DNA from: an uncultured bacterium
GTDB lineage: Bacteria > Cyanobacteriota > Vampirovibrionia > Gastranaerophilales > Gastranaerophilaceae
Direction of reading: 5' to 3'
NCBI GenBank assembly: GCA_947428835.1
Contig: CANENE010000001.1
Coordinates: forward strand, 164,506 to 228,505
Length of the DNA stretch: 64,000 nucleotides
A program made the translations under genes and the position numbers. This document shows positions 7,293 through 15,477 of the stretch, piece after piece. Every line of letters starts with the position of its first letter. Position 1 is the stretch's first letter. The notes under the pieces are model-generated. The model made no database searches, had not been told where the DNA came from, and saw only the letters and a list, made by a program, of their open reading frames with translations.

Positions 7293-9104
7293 ATGGACAA
7301 AAACTACCTTCCTTTATTTAGAAAATACCGCCCGCAGTCTTTTAAAGATGTCGTCGGTCAAGAAAATTTAGTTAAGGCGCTGACTAACGCTATTCAGCTA
7401 GATAGAATTGCAAATGCTTATCTTTTCTGCGGCCCGAGAGGAACAGGTAAAACAAGCTGCGCCAGAATATTTGCTAAATCCCTAAATTGCACCGAAGGTC
7501 CAACCGTTGAACCCTGCCAAAAATGCCCAAGCTGCATTGATATTACAAACGCCAACGGTCTTGATGTTATTGAAATTGACGCTGCAAGTAACCGCGGGAT
7601 ACAAGATGCCAAAGAACTTATAAACAAGGTTCAATACGCTCCAATAAACGGTAAATACAAAATTTTCATCATAGATGAAGTCCATATGCTATCTAATGAT
7701 GCTTTTAACGCTCTTTTAAAAACCTTTGAAGAGCCTCCTAAAAATGTTATTTTTATTCTTGCTACAACAGAGCCGCATAAGGTATTAGAAACCATTGTTT
7801 CAAGATGCCAAAGGTTTGATTTAAGAAGAATTACAACAGACGATATTATAACAAGACTGAGAGAAATTTCCGACCTTGAAAATATCAAAATCACAGATGA
7901 TGCCTTATTTACAATAGCCAAAAACGTTTCAGGGGGGCTTCGCGATTCTTTAGCCCTATTGGATCAGGTGAGTATTTTAGGTGTAAAAGAAGAAATCACA
8001 AGCAACCTTATAAATGAGCTTTTGGGGAAAATCAATTTTGATACTCTGCTTAATTTGCTCAATAACATATATAGCCAAGATATCGAAAAAACAATAAAAG
8101 ATATTGATGAAATCTATTCAAAAGGAAATGAGCCAAGAAATTTAGCTGAAAATTTCCTTGAATTTTTAAGACACAGTATTGTTGTTTTAAGTGCAGCCGA
8201 TACATCTGAAATTTCAAATTTTACAACTTTGATTAAGGATAATATTAAAAAAATCAAAGCCAAAAATTTTGATAAAGACAAAGTCATAAAGATTTTAAAT
8301 ATAATGGTTGAATATTATAAAGAAATCAAAGTTTCGACTAGTCCTTATCTTTGGATGGAATTGGCAAGTATTGCCTGCTGTAAGTTAGATTTGGCTGCTG
8401 TAGAAATTAGCCAAAACAAAATTCAAGTTCAAAATACTTCTAATATAGCTAGTAGGGTTGATATTGTTAAACCTGAAATAAAACCACAACCAATACCTGC
8501 TTCTAAAGCCGAGGATGTTCCAAAAATTCAACAACAAGAAAAACCTGTAGCACAAGCTCAAACCGCATCTGAAACCATAAAAGAACCAAAGCCCGCGGAA
8601 AATCCCGCTCCTGCTTCTATTTCAGGCAACGTCGATAGCGCTGAAATTTGGCTTAATATAACAGATAAAATTCAATCCCTTCCTGCACGCGCTTTTTATA
8701 CAGGTGTTGCAAAATTAATCGGAATTTCAAACAACACAATAAAGCTCGGATTTCTCCACGAAAACGCTCTTGCCCAAGCAAAAAGCGAAGCTAAAATGAG
8801 CCAATTAAATCAGGCAATTCAAACAGTTTCTCCTAATCTTGAAGTTGCTTTTCAAAAAATTACACCTGATACAAAAGTAATTGAAATTAAACATCCAAAA
8901 CCGGCTTTTCAGGCTCCGCCTGCTTTTCAAGCACAATATCAAAACCAAAGCAAGCTAAAACCAAAAGAGCCGGCTAAAACTGAAAGTAATAGTGAACAAG
9001 GCGAACAAGAAACCGACGAACCAAAAAAACCGGAAAAAAAACACTATAGCGAAGAAGTCCAAAGCATGGTTGAACAATTTGCAGGAAAAATCATAGAAGA
9101 TTAA
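7293..9104 (+). CDS. dnaX: DNA polymerase III subunit gamma/tau
   Basis: A 603-residue clamp-loader ATPase of the replisome. The AAA+ module fills about residues 1-230: Walker A GPRGTGKTS (about 47-55), four zinc-ligand cysteines (CTEGPTVEPCQKCPSC, about 65-80), Walker B with DEVH, sensor 1 LATTEPHK, and sensor 2 SGGLRDSL. Domain III follows to about residue 360. A Pro/Gln/Lys-rich linker then leads to a tau-like C-terminal domain. The order and length fit tau. A-rich runs near the 3' end could allow slippage to shorter forms, but no clear E. coli-like frameshift signal is seen. It has its own promoter and lies 103 nt beyond the tRNA-Lys gene. Confidence 0.96.
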   Translation: MDKNYLPLFRKYRPQSFKDVVGQENLVKALTNAIQLDRIANAYLFCGPRGTGKTSCARIFAKSLNCTEGPTVEPCQKCPSCIDITNANGLDVIEIDAASNRGIQDAKELINKVQYAPINGKYKIFIIDEVHMLSNDAFNALLKTFEEPPKNVIFILATTEPHKVLETIVSRCQRFDLRRITTDDIITRLREISDLENIKITDDALFTIAKNVSGGLRDSLALLDQVSILGVKEEITSNLINELLGKINFDTLLNLLNNIYSQDIEKTIKDIDEIYSKGNEPRNLAENFLEFLRHSIVVLSAADTSEISNFTTLIKDNIKKIKAKNFDKDKVIKILNIMVEYYKEIKVSTSPYLWMELASIACCKLDLAAVEISQNKIQVQNTSNIASRVDIVKPEIKPQPIPASKAEDVPKIQQQEKPVAQAQTASETIKEPKPAENPAPASISGNVDSAEIWLNITDKIQSLPARAFYTGVAKLIGISNNTIKLGFLHENALAQAKSEAKMSQLNQAIQTVSPNLEVAFQKITPDTKVIEIKHPKPAFQAPPAFQAQYQNQSKLKPKEPAKTESNSEQGEQETDEPKKPEKKHYSEEVQSMVEQFAGKIIED

Positions 9105-9118
9105 ATTAAGTGTACTTC

Positions 9119-9147
9119 TTGCAATAAATCTGTTTTTAGTGTATTAT
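9119..9147 (+). promoter_or_regulatory. Promoter of the NrtR-like gene, predicted leaderless
   Basis: TTGCAA (9119-9124), a 17-nt spacer and TATTAT (9142-9147). The predicted start falls at about 9154, the A of the ATG chosen for the downstream gene. This also argues against the in-frame GTG at 9139, which would lie inside the promoter. Confidence 0.65.
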
Positions 9148-9153
9148 AGACCT

Positions 9154-9840
9154 ATGAGAACATTCGCAGAAACAAAAACCCACGAAGTCACAGTGGACGT
9201 TGTTATTTTAACTATTCATAACAACAAATTAAAAGTGTTATTGGTAAAACGTGCAAATGAGCCTTTTAAAGGCAAGTGGTCAATCCCCGGGGGATTTATC
9301 AGATTGTCTGAAAATATAGATGATGCGGCTTTGCGTGTCTTAAAAGAAAAAACAACTGTTTCAAATATCTATCTGGAGCAGCTCTATACATTCGGTGATC
9401 CGCTTCGTTATCCAAACGCCCGTGTCATTACCTGTGCTTATTTTGCGCTTTTAAGAGCGGAAGATATCAAGCTTGACCCTAAAAATGTTGCAGGTGTAGC
9501 TGATGTTCAATGGCATGAAGTTGAAAAATTGCCTCCTTTAGCATTCGACCACAAAGAAATTATCGAATATTCTCTTAAAAGAACAAGAGAAAGGTTGGAA
9601 CTTTGCCCGATTGCCTTCCAACTTCTTCCAAAGAAATTTACTCTAACCGAACTTCAAAAATCTTATGAATTAATCTTAAAAAAGAATTTAGATAAAAGAA
9701 ATTTCAGAAAAAAAATGTTATCTTCAAACATTCTTGTTGAAACAAACGAATATTCAAAATCCGTTTCAAAGCGCCCTGCAGCCTTGTATTCCTTTGATAA
9801 TATCACATTGAATTCTAAAAGGGGTCATTTCTTTTCATAA
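9154..9840 (+). CDS. NrtR-like Nudix-fold transcriptional regulator
   Basis: A 228-residue protein with an N-terminal Nudix fold (about residues 10-145) and a C-terminal winged-helix region (about 155-228), the architecture of NrtR regulators of NAD and related metabolism. The Nudix box is degenerate: the usual REUXEE core reads RVLKEK after GGFIRLSENIDDAA. This suggests ligand sensing, with hydrolysis probably lost, as in many NrtR proteins. Elements WSIPGGF and RVITCAYFAL are well kept. The ATG at 9154 is preferred over a GTG at 9139 because of the promoter position. The formyltransferase gene follows after 3 nt and is probably co-transcribed. The NAD link is a family expectation only. Confidence 0.82.
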   Translation: MRTFAETKTHEVTVDVVILTIHNNKLKVLLVKRANEPFKGKWSIPGGFIRLSENIDDAALRVLKEKTTVSNIYLEQLYTFGDPLRYPNARVITCAYFALLRAEDIKLDPKNVAGVADVQWHEVEKLPPLAFDHKEIIEYSLKRTRERLELCPIAFQLLPKKFTLTELQKSYELILKKNLDKRNFRKKMLSSNILVETNEYSKSVSKRPAALYSFDNITLNSKRGHFFS

Positions 9841-9843
9841 GCT

Positions 9844-10710
9844 ATGGCAAAAGTTATTTTAGTCGGATATGGAAAAATGCTCTATTCTTTAATAAAAGGA
9901 ATAGATAGAAAACACCATGAAATTCTTGGTGTTTTAAGGGTTGATAGAGTTCAATACAGCAATTTTCACTTGTTTTTTAAAGATATTTTTAACCCTTCAA
10001 GAGACTATACAATAATAAAATATGAAAAATTAAAAGATATCAAAGCAGATAGTGTCAATTCAAAAGCTTTTTTAAAGGCAGTTCAAAAATTGAAGCCTGA
10101 TATGATAATTGTTGGCTCCTGGGGAGAAAAATTCGGCAAAGATATCTTAAAAACTGTTCCTTGTATTAATTTTCATCCTGCACTTTTGCCTAAAAATCGA
10201 GGCGCAAACCCTTATTTTTGGTCAATTTATCTAAATCAAAGTGTCACAGGGCTTACTATTCATTTTATGGATGAAAAATTTGACACAGGAAAAATCATTC
10301 TCCAGGAAGCAATCACAATAGATGAAAACGAAACAGGCGCAAGCCTTAAAAATAAAACAACAAATTTAGCCAAAGTAATGGTCAATGATTTGCTTGATTT
10401 ATTCGATAAAAAACAGCTGCAGCCAATAGAGCAGGATAATTCTTTTGCAAGCTACGAGCATCAGCTAACGCAAAAAGAAATGACTCTTGATTTAAATCAA
10501 TCTAAAGGCGATGTCTGGCGCCATTTAAGAGCGCTTTACCCCTGGGCAAAGCCGATTGTAAAAACAAAAAAAGGCACCATAAGATTTTCAAAATCCCTAA
10601 TGCTTCCTTTGTCTCCTTGTCAAAACCAAGATATAGGAGATATCATAGAAGATAACAAGGATTTTTTGGTTGTTAAAGGAAGCGATTTTTTGTTGAAGAT
10701 TTTTAAATAA
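9844..10710 (+). CDS. Fmt-like formyltransferase
   Basis: A 288-residue member of the formyltransferase superfamily (methionyl-tRNA formyltransferase/ArnA N-terminal type). It transfers a formyl group from 10-formyl-tetrahydrofolate. The catalytic Asn-His-Asp set is visible: NFHPALLPKNRG (about residues 108-119) and MDEKFDTGKI (Asp near 145). A shorter C-terminal domain (about 205-288) with WRHLRALYPWAKP resembles the Fmt C-terminal fold. The N-terminal part is divergent, so the acceptor could be Met-tRNA or a sugar amine. It follows the Nudix regulator by 3 nt. Confidence 0.75.
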   Translation: MAKVILVGYGKMLYSLIKGIDRKHHEILGVLRVDRVQYSNFHLFFKDIFNPSRDYTIIKYEKLKDIKADSVNSKAFLKAVQKLKPDMIIVGSWGEKFGKDILKTVPCINFHPALLPKNRGANPYFWSIYLNQSVTGLTIHFMDEKFDTGKIILQEAITIDENETGASLKNKTTNLAKVMVNDLLDLFDKKQLQPIEQDNSFASYEHQLTQKEMTLDLNQSKGDVWRHLRALYPWAKPIVKTKKGTIRFSKSLMLPLSPCQNQDIGDIIEDNKDFLVVKGSDFLLKIFK

Positions 10711-10718
10711 GTTGTTTT

Positions 10719-11090
10719 TTGTCACTGTGTGTAAGTGAAGTAGTTTGGTTCCTATATGCTTAGCAACTTAACTTTAATTTCCCAAATTGCCATGCGCAAA
10801 TTTATTTAAATTACGCTCGCAATGACGTATTTTAAATATCAATTCATACAACCGTCACCCTAGACTCGTTTCAGGGTCTCATTAAGTATAGTAAAATATA
10901 AAATTTATCATTGCATTCCAACACCTCAGATGCTGAAACAAGTTCACTTTGGCATATTGTATGCATTATTGTTTCCATTCGTCACTGCAAACCGAGTGAA
11001 GCAATTCATCTCCATAGTGTATATACCTGTATCTTTCTTGATTGCCGTGAGGCAATTCTTGCCTCTTGCAATAACATAGCAATTTTTAAA
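10719..11090. repeat. Composite intergenic repeat region
   Basis: The 462-nt gap before lptB is mostly degenerate repeat. It holds a GTCACTG...CTCGCAATGACG unit (about 10720-10826), a CAACCGTCACCCTAGACTCG hairpin unit with GTTTCAGGGTCT (about 10849-10883) and a GCTGAAACAAGTTCACTTTG unit near 10930. A final CGTCACTGCAAACCGAGTGA unit carries the hairpin GAGGCAATTCTTGCCTC (about 10980-11075). The middle two units recur in the same order near 63.46-63.55 kb. No gene is supported here. Confidence 0.7.
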
Positions 11091-11122
11091 ATTTTTTAAA
11101 GATAATCATATAGTCATTTTTA

Positions 11123-11131
11123 TGTTATAAT
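11123..11131 (+). promoter_or_regulatory. Extended -10 promoter of the lpt operon
   Basis: TGTTATAAT is a perfect extended -10 element about 42 nt before the lptB start. No good -35 is seen. The leader includes an AAGGA ribosome-binding site at 11161-11165. Confidence 0.5.
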
Positions 11132-11172
11132 TCACATATTCAATTACACTCGGGCTTTATAAGGACATAAAG

Positions 11173-11913
11173 ATGAGAATAGTAGCAAAAAATCTTGTTA
11201 AAATATATGGGGATAGATCTGTCGTCAATGACGTTTCTTTTGATGTTAATAAAGGCGAAGTAGTAGGGCTTTTAGGCCCAAACGGTGCAGGTAAAACCAC
11301 AACATTTTATATGGTGGTGGGTCTTGTTAGAGCAAATTTTGGCGAAGTATTGCTTGAAGATGACAATGGTGAAATCACAGATATAACAAAACTTCCAATG
11401 AATGAAAGAGCAAAACTTGGAATAGGCTACCTTCCACAAGAAACCTCAATATTTAGAAAACTCAGCGTAGAAGATAACCTAAGACTTGTTTTAGAAATGA
11501 ATGACAAATTGAACGATAGGCAAAAAGAAGACCTGCTTGAAAATCTTCTTGATGAATTTGGTGTTCAAAAGCTAAGAGAAGCTTCAGCTGTGGCTCTATC
11601 AGGAGGTGAAAGAAGAAGGGTAGAAATTGCAAGAGCACTAGCTGCAACTCCTTCTTTTATATTACTTGATGAGCCTTTTACAGGAATTGATCCTATTGCA
11701 ATAGGTGAAATCAAAGAAAATATCTATAAACTTGCAAAAGAAAAAAACATAGGAATTCTAATTACTGACCACAACCCGAAAGCAACATTATCTATTACCG
11801 ATAGAGCTAATGTTATTTTCGATGGTAAAATCAAAATCTCAGGTAAAAGCAAAGATGTTGCAGTGGATCCTGTTGCAAAAGAATTTTATTTAGGAAAAGA
11901 TTTCGTATTATAA
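11173..11913 (+). CDS. lptB: LPS export ABC transporter ATP-binding protein LptB
   Basis: A 246-residue ABC ATPase that powers extraction of lipopolysaccharide from the inner membrane by LptFG. Walker A GPNGAGKTT (about residues 36-44), Q-loop region GYLPQETSIFRKLS, signature LSGGERRRVEIARA, Walker B FILLDEPFTGIDP and switch His TDHNPKATL are all intact. The length and the LptB-specific spacing around the Q-loop match the family. A good AAGGA ribosome-binding site precedes the ATG. An LptF/G-type permease follows after 30 nt, supporting the assignment over a generic ABC protein. Confidence 0.95.
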   Translation: MRIVAKNLVKIYGDRSVVNDVSFDVNKGEVVGLLGPNGAGKTTTFYMVVGLVRANFGEVLLEDDNGEITDITKLPMNERAKLGIGYLPQETSIFRKLSVEDNLRLVLEMNDKLNDRQKEDLLENLLDEFGVQKLREASAVALSGGERRRVEIARALAATPSFILLDEPFTGIDPIAIGEIKENIYKLAKEKNIGILITDHNPKATLSITDRANVIFDGKIKISGKSKDVAVDPVAKEFYLGKDFVL

Positions 11914-11943
11914 AAATCAATTAGAAATTAACGGGAAATTAAG

Positions 11944-13083
11944 GTGGCAAATATATTTAAAAAAAATATAAATTTTAAAATCTCCATTCTTGATAAATTT
12001 ATCTTATCTCAAGTAATAGGGGCTACTTTTGTTTGTTTGATTTTATTTATAATTGTTTGGATTGCACCTGAAACTCTTCCTAAAATAGTTAAAAAAATGC
12101 TTCAAGACCACATAGGCTGTTATATGGCAGCTAAGCTTCTTATACTTGAAATTCCAAAGGTTTTGGCTAAAGCAATTCCTGTCGGGATTTTACTTGGTTC
12201 TATTTTTACATTCGACAGACTCTGCAAAAACAGCGAACTGTCTATTTTAAGAGGAATAGGGCTTTCGTTTAACCGAATAATGCTTCCTGTGGTAATTTTC
12301 GGGGTAATATTATCCATTTTTTGCTATATAGTAAATGATAAACTTGTCCCCAATGCAAGCAACAAACTGGGTGAATCCAAAGGCGGAGGCAGCCATTTTG
12401 TCTATATCGTTGAAAACCCCGATAAAACTCCAAAGCAAAACATAATTGTATCAAATTTCACTCCTGATAGAATTTATGAAATTACTGTCATGAATTTTTC
12501 AAAAGAAAAATACGACGATGCTACAACATTTGAAAGTATTGTTTTTGCACCCTATGCTGATGTTAAAGATGGCTGTTGGAGGCTTTCCAATGCTTTAATT
12601 TATGAAATTGATGAAGACGGTATCTATACAAATGTTGAAAAAAGGGCAACTTACGATATTTTAAATGATAAAAATACGCCCAACCTTGCAAAAGAAGTAT
12701 TTGATTTGATGCTCAATACCACAAGAAAAGAAAGAGTCTTTACAAACAGGCAAATTTCAAAATATTCAAAACTGCTTAAAAAAGCAAATTTCTCCGATGA
12801 ATACAGATACTTTAAAACCAAATTATATCAAAGATACCTGCATCCTCTAACTTGCATTTTATTTGCAATAATCGGTTGTCTGTTGGGCTTTGCCCCTCCA
12901 AGGTCTCAAAGGCTTGTGGGCTTTACTGTTGCAGTTGGTATGATTTTTGGATATTATATAACGCTGCCGTTTTTTGATACACTTGCGCAAAAAGGAATTG
13001 TACCCCCTATTGTTGCAGCAGGATTCCCTATCGCACTATTTATAATCAGTATTTTTATAATTAAAAAAGTAAAGGATTTATAA
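11944..13083 (+). CDS. LptF/LptG family LPS export permease
   Basis: A 379-residue YjgP/YjgQ-family inner membrane protein. Three hydrophobic segments lie in the N-terminal ~125 residues, a periplasmic beta-jellyroll-like region spans about 130-290, and three hydrophobic segments close the protein (about 295-375). Paired with LptB it should form the LPS extraction complex. Only one permease gene is present here; the partner must lie elsewhere or the protein may homodimerise. The start is GTG at 11944 with AAGG shortly upstream. The stop codon overlaps the next ATG by 1 nt (TAATG), indicating translational coupling. Confidence 0.88.
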   Translation: MANIFKKNINFKISILDKFILSQVIGATFVCLILFIIVWIAPETLPKIVKKMLQDHIGCYMAAKLLILEIPKVLAKAIPVGILLGSIFTFDRLCKNSELSILRGIGLSFNRIMLPVVIFGVILSIFCYIVNDKLVPNASNKLGESKGGGSHFVYIVENPDKTPKQNIIVSNFTPDRIYEITVMNFSKEKYDDATTFESIVFAPYADVKDGCWRLSNALIYEIDEDGIYTNVEKRATYDILNDKNTPNLAKEVFDLMLNTTRKERVFTNRQISKYSKLLKKANFSDEYRYFKTKLYQRYLHPLTCILFAIIGCLLGFAPPRSQRLVGFTVAVGMIFGYYITLPFFDTLAQKGIVPPIVAAGFPIALFIISIFIIKKVKDL

Positions 13084-13895
13084 TGAAAAAACTATTTTTA
13101 ACTGTCTTGGTATTTGGATTTTGTTTGGGATTATTAAATAATCAGGTCTTTGCAAAAGAAAAAATTGAAACTATCCACGATGTTGCAGGGATTTATATTT
13201 TTAAAATAAATACTAAAAAATACGGCTCTAAAATCAAACCTTATATGCCAATAAAAGTTGAAACACCTCTTAAAGCATTCAACAATAACCCATATGATCT
13301 TGTAGTGAATGCAAGTTTCTTTGATGTAAAAACAGGAAAAAGTGTTTCCGATGTTACAATCGACTATAAAGAACTATGCAACATAGATAATGATACAGCC
13401 CTTGTTGAGCAATTGAAAAAACAAGGCAGATATGAAAAAGTTAAAAACAGAGCAGAATTTAGAATTTTAGAAAATAAAAGAGGCAAATTAAAATTCGATA
13501 TCGCTCTTAAAGACGGAAAAATCAAAAAAGGATACAAAATCAAACACTCTCTTCAAGCAGGGCCTATAATATATCCTGATATGGATTTAGTTAAAGAAGG
13601 TTTTGTAACATATTGTGATGATACAGTCCAATCGCAGGCAGTCGACATTTTAAAAAGAAGAGAACGCACGATGATTGGATTGAAAGGCAAATACTTGTAT
13701 ATAGTTCTATTTACAAAAGACCACAAAGTAGATGCCAACGAAATGAGAGATTTTGCAAAAGATGAACTTCATCTTAAAAAAGCTATGGCATTTGATGGTG
13801 GCCTATCTACCGCAATTACCACAAGAAATCTTTCAATAGGCTCATTTGGGCAATATCAAAGAAAAGTTAAGTCGTTTCTCGTAATTGAAAAATAA
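13083..13895 (+). CDS. Exported phosphodiester glycosidase family protein (NAGPA-like)
   Basis: A 270-residue protein with an N-terminal signal peptide (LFLTVLVFGFCLGLLNNQVFA, cleavage after about residue 24). The mature part matches the NAGPA/DUF2233 phosphodiester glycosidase family: LVVNASFFD near residue 75, QAGPIIYP near 160, RRERTMIGLKG near 195 and the AMAFDGGLSTA core near 240. Family members cleave phosphodiester-linked sugars or act on cell-envelope glycans. Its position directly after the lpt genes suggests an envelope role in the periplasm. The substrate is unknown. It is translationally coupled to the permease. Confidence 0.82.
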   Translation: MKKLFLTVLVFGFCLGLLNNQVFAKEKIETIHDVAGIYIFKINTKKYGSKIKPYMPIKVETPLKAFNNNPYDLVVNASFFDVKTGKSVSDVTIDYKELCNIDNDTALVEQLKKQGRYEKVKNRAEFRILENKRGKLKFDIALKDGKIKKGYKIKHSLQAGPIIYPDMDLVKEGFVTYCDDTVQSQAVDILKRRERTMIGLKGKYLYIVLFTKDHKVDANEMRDFAKDELHLKKAMAFDGGLSTAITTRNLSIGSFGQYQRKVKSFLVIEK

Positions 13896-13916
13896 TAAAT
13901 TAAAAAGGGAAATAAA

Positions 13917-14327
13917 ATGAAAAAACGTATAATTATATTTGCAGGTTTTATACTAATCGGCTTTATAATAGGGCTTGGAATTAATCTTTTTTCAAATTAT
14001 AAAAAAGAAAAAGAAGCCAAAATTTCAGCTCAAATCCAAAAAGATACATCAGCATTCATTACAAGAGCGCAGGATGAATTTAATAGCACAAATTTAAAAG
14101 CATCCGATATCTCAAGAAGAATTGTCGAAGACTTTAACAGCAATATAAAAAACCCGTATGATAAAAAACTTCAAGCCTATACATTTGATAAAAATTGTGC
14201 ATCGTGCAGTAACGTTGAAGCTTTCGATAGCGAAAATACAATTATAATTACGACATACAATAGCAAAGGAAAGCTTGAAGCAAGGACAATTATCAAACCA
14301 ACTTCCTTTGTAACATATAGCAAATAA
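13917..14327 (+). CDS. Small membrane-anchored protein, unknown function
   Basis: A 136-residue protein with one N-terminal transmembrane segment (IIIFAGFILIGFIIGLGINLF, about residues 4-24) and a polar periplasmic domain of about 105 residues. A Cys-X2-Cys pair (CASC, about residues 94-97) could form a disulfide. It sits 21 nt after the glycosidase gene with an AAAAGGGA ribosome-binding site and is probably the last gene of the lpt operon. I do not recognise the family. Confidence 0.7.
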   Translation: MKKRIIIFAGFILIGFIIGLGINLFSNYKKEKEAKISAQIQKDTSAFITRAQDEFNSTNLKASDISRRIVEDFNSNIKNPYDKKLQAYTFDKNCASCSNVEAFDSENTIIITTYNSKGKLEARTIIKPTSFVTYSK

Positions 14328-14335
14328 TAATTAAA

Positions 14336-14551
14336 TTATTGTCTTTTTAGTGCCGCTTCAAGGGTTTTTATTTTATTTTCAAGCGTCTTAATTTTCAAAG
14401 ACGAATCGTCCATTCCGATTGATTTTTTTTCATATTGGCATTTTAAAGCTTTGATTTCTTTTTTTTGTTTTGCTACAACAAACAGAAATCCAATTGCGCA
14501 AACTATAACACCTGCTAATAGATAATAAATATTTACTAAATCAATTTGCAT
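14336..14551 (-). CDS. Small membrane protein with C-terminal coiled coil
   Basis: A 71-residue protein: one transmembrane helix (IYYLLAGVIVCAIGFLFVVA, about residues 8-27) followed by a heptad-like coiled coil (LKIKTLENKIKTLEAALKRQ). Function is unknown. Its start overlaps the end of the pseudouridine synthase gene by 16 nt, so it is probably the last gene of a six-gene minus-strand run beginning at the CheW gene. It is convergent with the lpt operon across an 8-nt gap. Confidence 0.6.
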   Translation of the reverse strand: MQIDLVNIYYLLAGVIVCAIGFLFVVAKQKKEIKALKCQYEKKSIGMDDSSLKIKTLENKIKTLEAALKRQ

Positions 14552-15477
14552 ACATTCTTGCTCCTTAAAAATTTCAAAACTTTTACAAAATCATCGCTGA
14601 AGTCTTTTTCTTCAAGCTTAAATTCCATTTTCTCATTTGTTTTTGGATGATTAAAACAAATATAATAGCTTTGAAGCAACTGCTCAGTGGTTTTTAGATT
14701 TTTGTATTCTTTTTTCAAAAAACCTTTTGCCCCATACAATGTGTCTCCCCAAACCGGATGATTGATGGATGCTAAATGCACTCTTATTTGATGAGTTCTT
14801 CCTGTTTTTAAATCTAATTCGACAAGAGCTGCACTATCAAATTTTTCAACAACTTTAAAATCCGTAATCGCCTCTAATCCCTGACTGTCCTGAGCTATTT
14901 CCATTCTGACATTATCTGCCATATAATGCACAACAGGTTTATTTATTGTTCCTTTATCAAGCTCAAAATTTCCAAGCGCAAGAGCTAAATATTTTCTTTT
15001 TGCTGTTTTTTGCTTAATTTGTTCGGCTAAACTTAAATGAGCATCGTTATTTTTTGCTGCAATAATAAGCCCTGCGGTATTTTTGTCGAGCCTGTGGACG
15101 ATTCCCGGTCTTTGAATGTCAATATCGGATAAATGTCCCTTGGTGTGGTATAAAAGAGCATTTGCAAGTGTATTTGTTCGTTCAAATTTGGTTGGGTGCG
15201 TAAGCATCTGTTTTGGCTTATTAATTACAATAACATCATCATCTTCATATATGATATCAAGCTTGATATCACAAGGCTCAAGGGGCTGATTTTCAAGATT
15301 TTCTAAAAATTCCTGAATTTTTTTTTCATCATATTCAACAACATCATCTTTTTTTAATTTATAAGAAGGCTTTAAAATAAGACTGTTTACCAAAACGAGA
15401 CCATTTTCAATAATTTTGCTTGAAGCACTTCTTGAAAGGTTAATTTTATTAGATATATATAAGTCAAGCCTTTCCAT
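14536..15477 (-). CDS. RluA-family pseudouridine synthase
   Basis: A 313-residue enzyme converting uridine to pseudouridine in rRNA or tRNA. It has an N-terminal S4 RNA-binding domain (about residues 2-55) and the catalytic domain (about 75-290) with HRLDKNTAGLII, whose Asp is the catalytic residue, preceded by the family-typical VINKPKQMLTHPT and followed by TGRTHQIRVHLA. The layout best fits RluD/RluC-type enzymes modifying 23S rRNA, but the exact site is not readable. It overlaps lspA by 14 nt. The lspA-rluD order is common in diderm and monoderm genomes. Confidence 0.9.
   Translation of the reverse strand: MERLDLYISNKINLSRSASSKIIENGLVLVNSLILKPSYKLKKDDVVEYDEKKIQEFLENLENQPLEPCDIKLDIIYEDDDVIVINKPKQMLTHPTKFERTNTLANALLYHTKGHLSDIDIQRPGIVHRLDKNTAGLIIAAKNNDAHLSLAEQIKQKTAKRKYLALALGNFELDKGTINKPVVHYMADNVRMEIAQDSQGLEAITDFKVVEKFDSAALVELDLKTGRTHQIRVHLASINHPVWGDTLYGAKGFLKKEYKNLKTTEQLLQSYYICFNHPKTNEKMEFKLEEKDFSDDFVKVLKFLRSKNVCKLI

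Noticed and set aside
7293..9104. Programmed ribosomal frameshift in dnaX
   Set aside because: A-rich runs exist near the 3' end, but there is no clear slippery heptamer with a downstream stem in the position known from E. coli.
9139..9153. GTG start for the Nudix regulator
   Set aside because: It falls within a strong promoter whose predicted start is at the ATG at 9154.
10911..11099. Plus-strand open frame of 62 codons
   Set aside because: It is encoded by the composite repeat; the same sequence units recur elsewhere without the frame.
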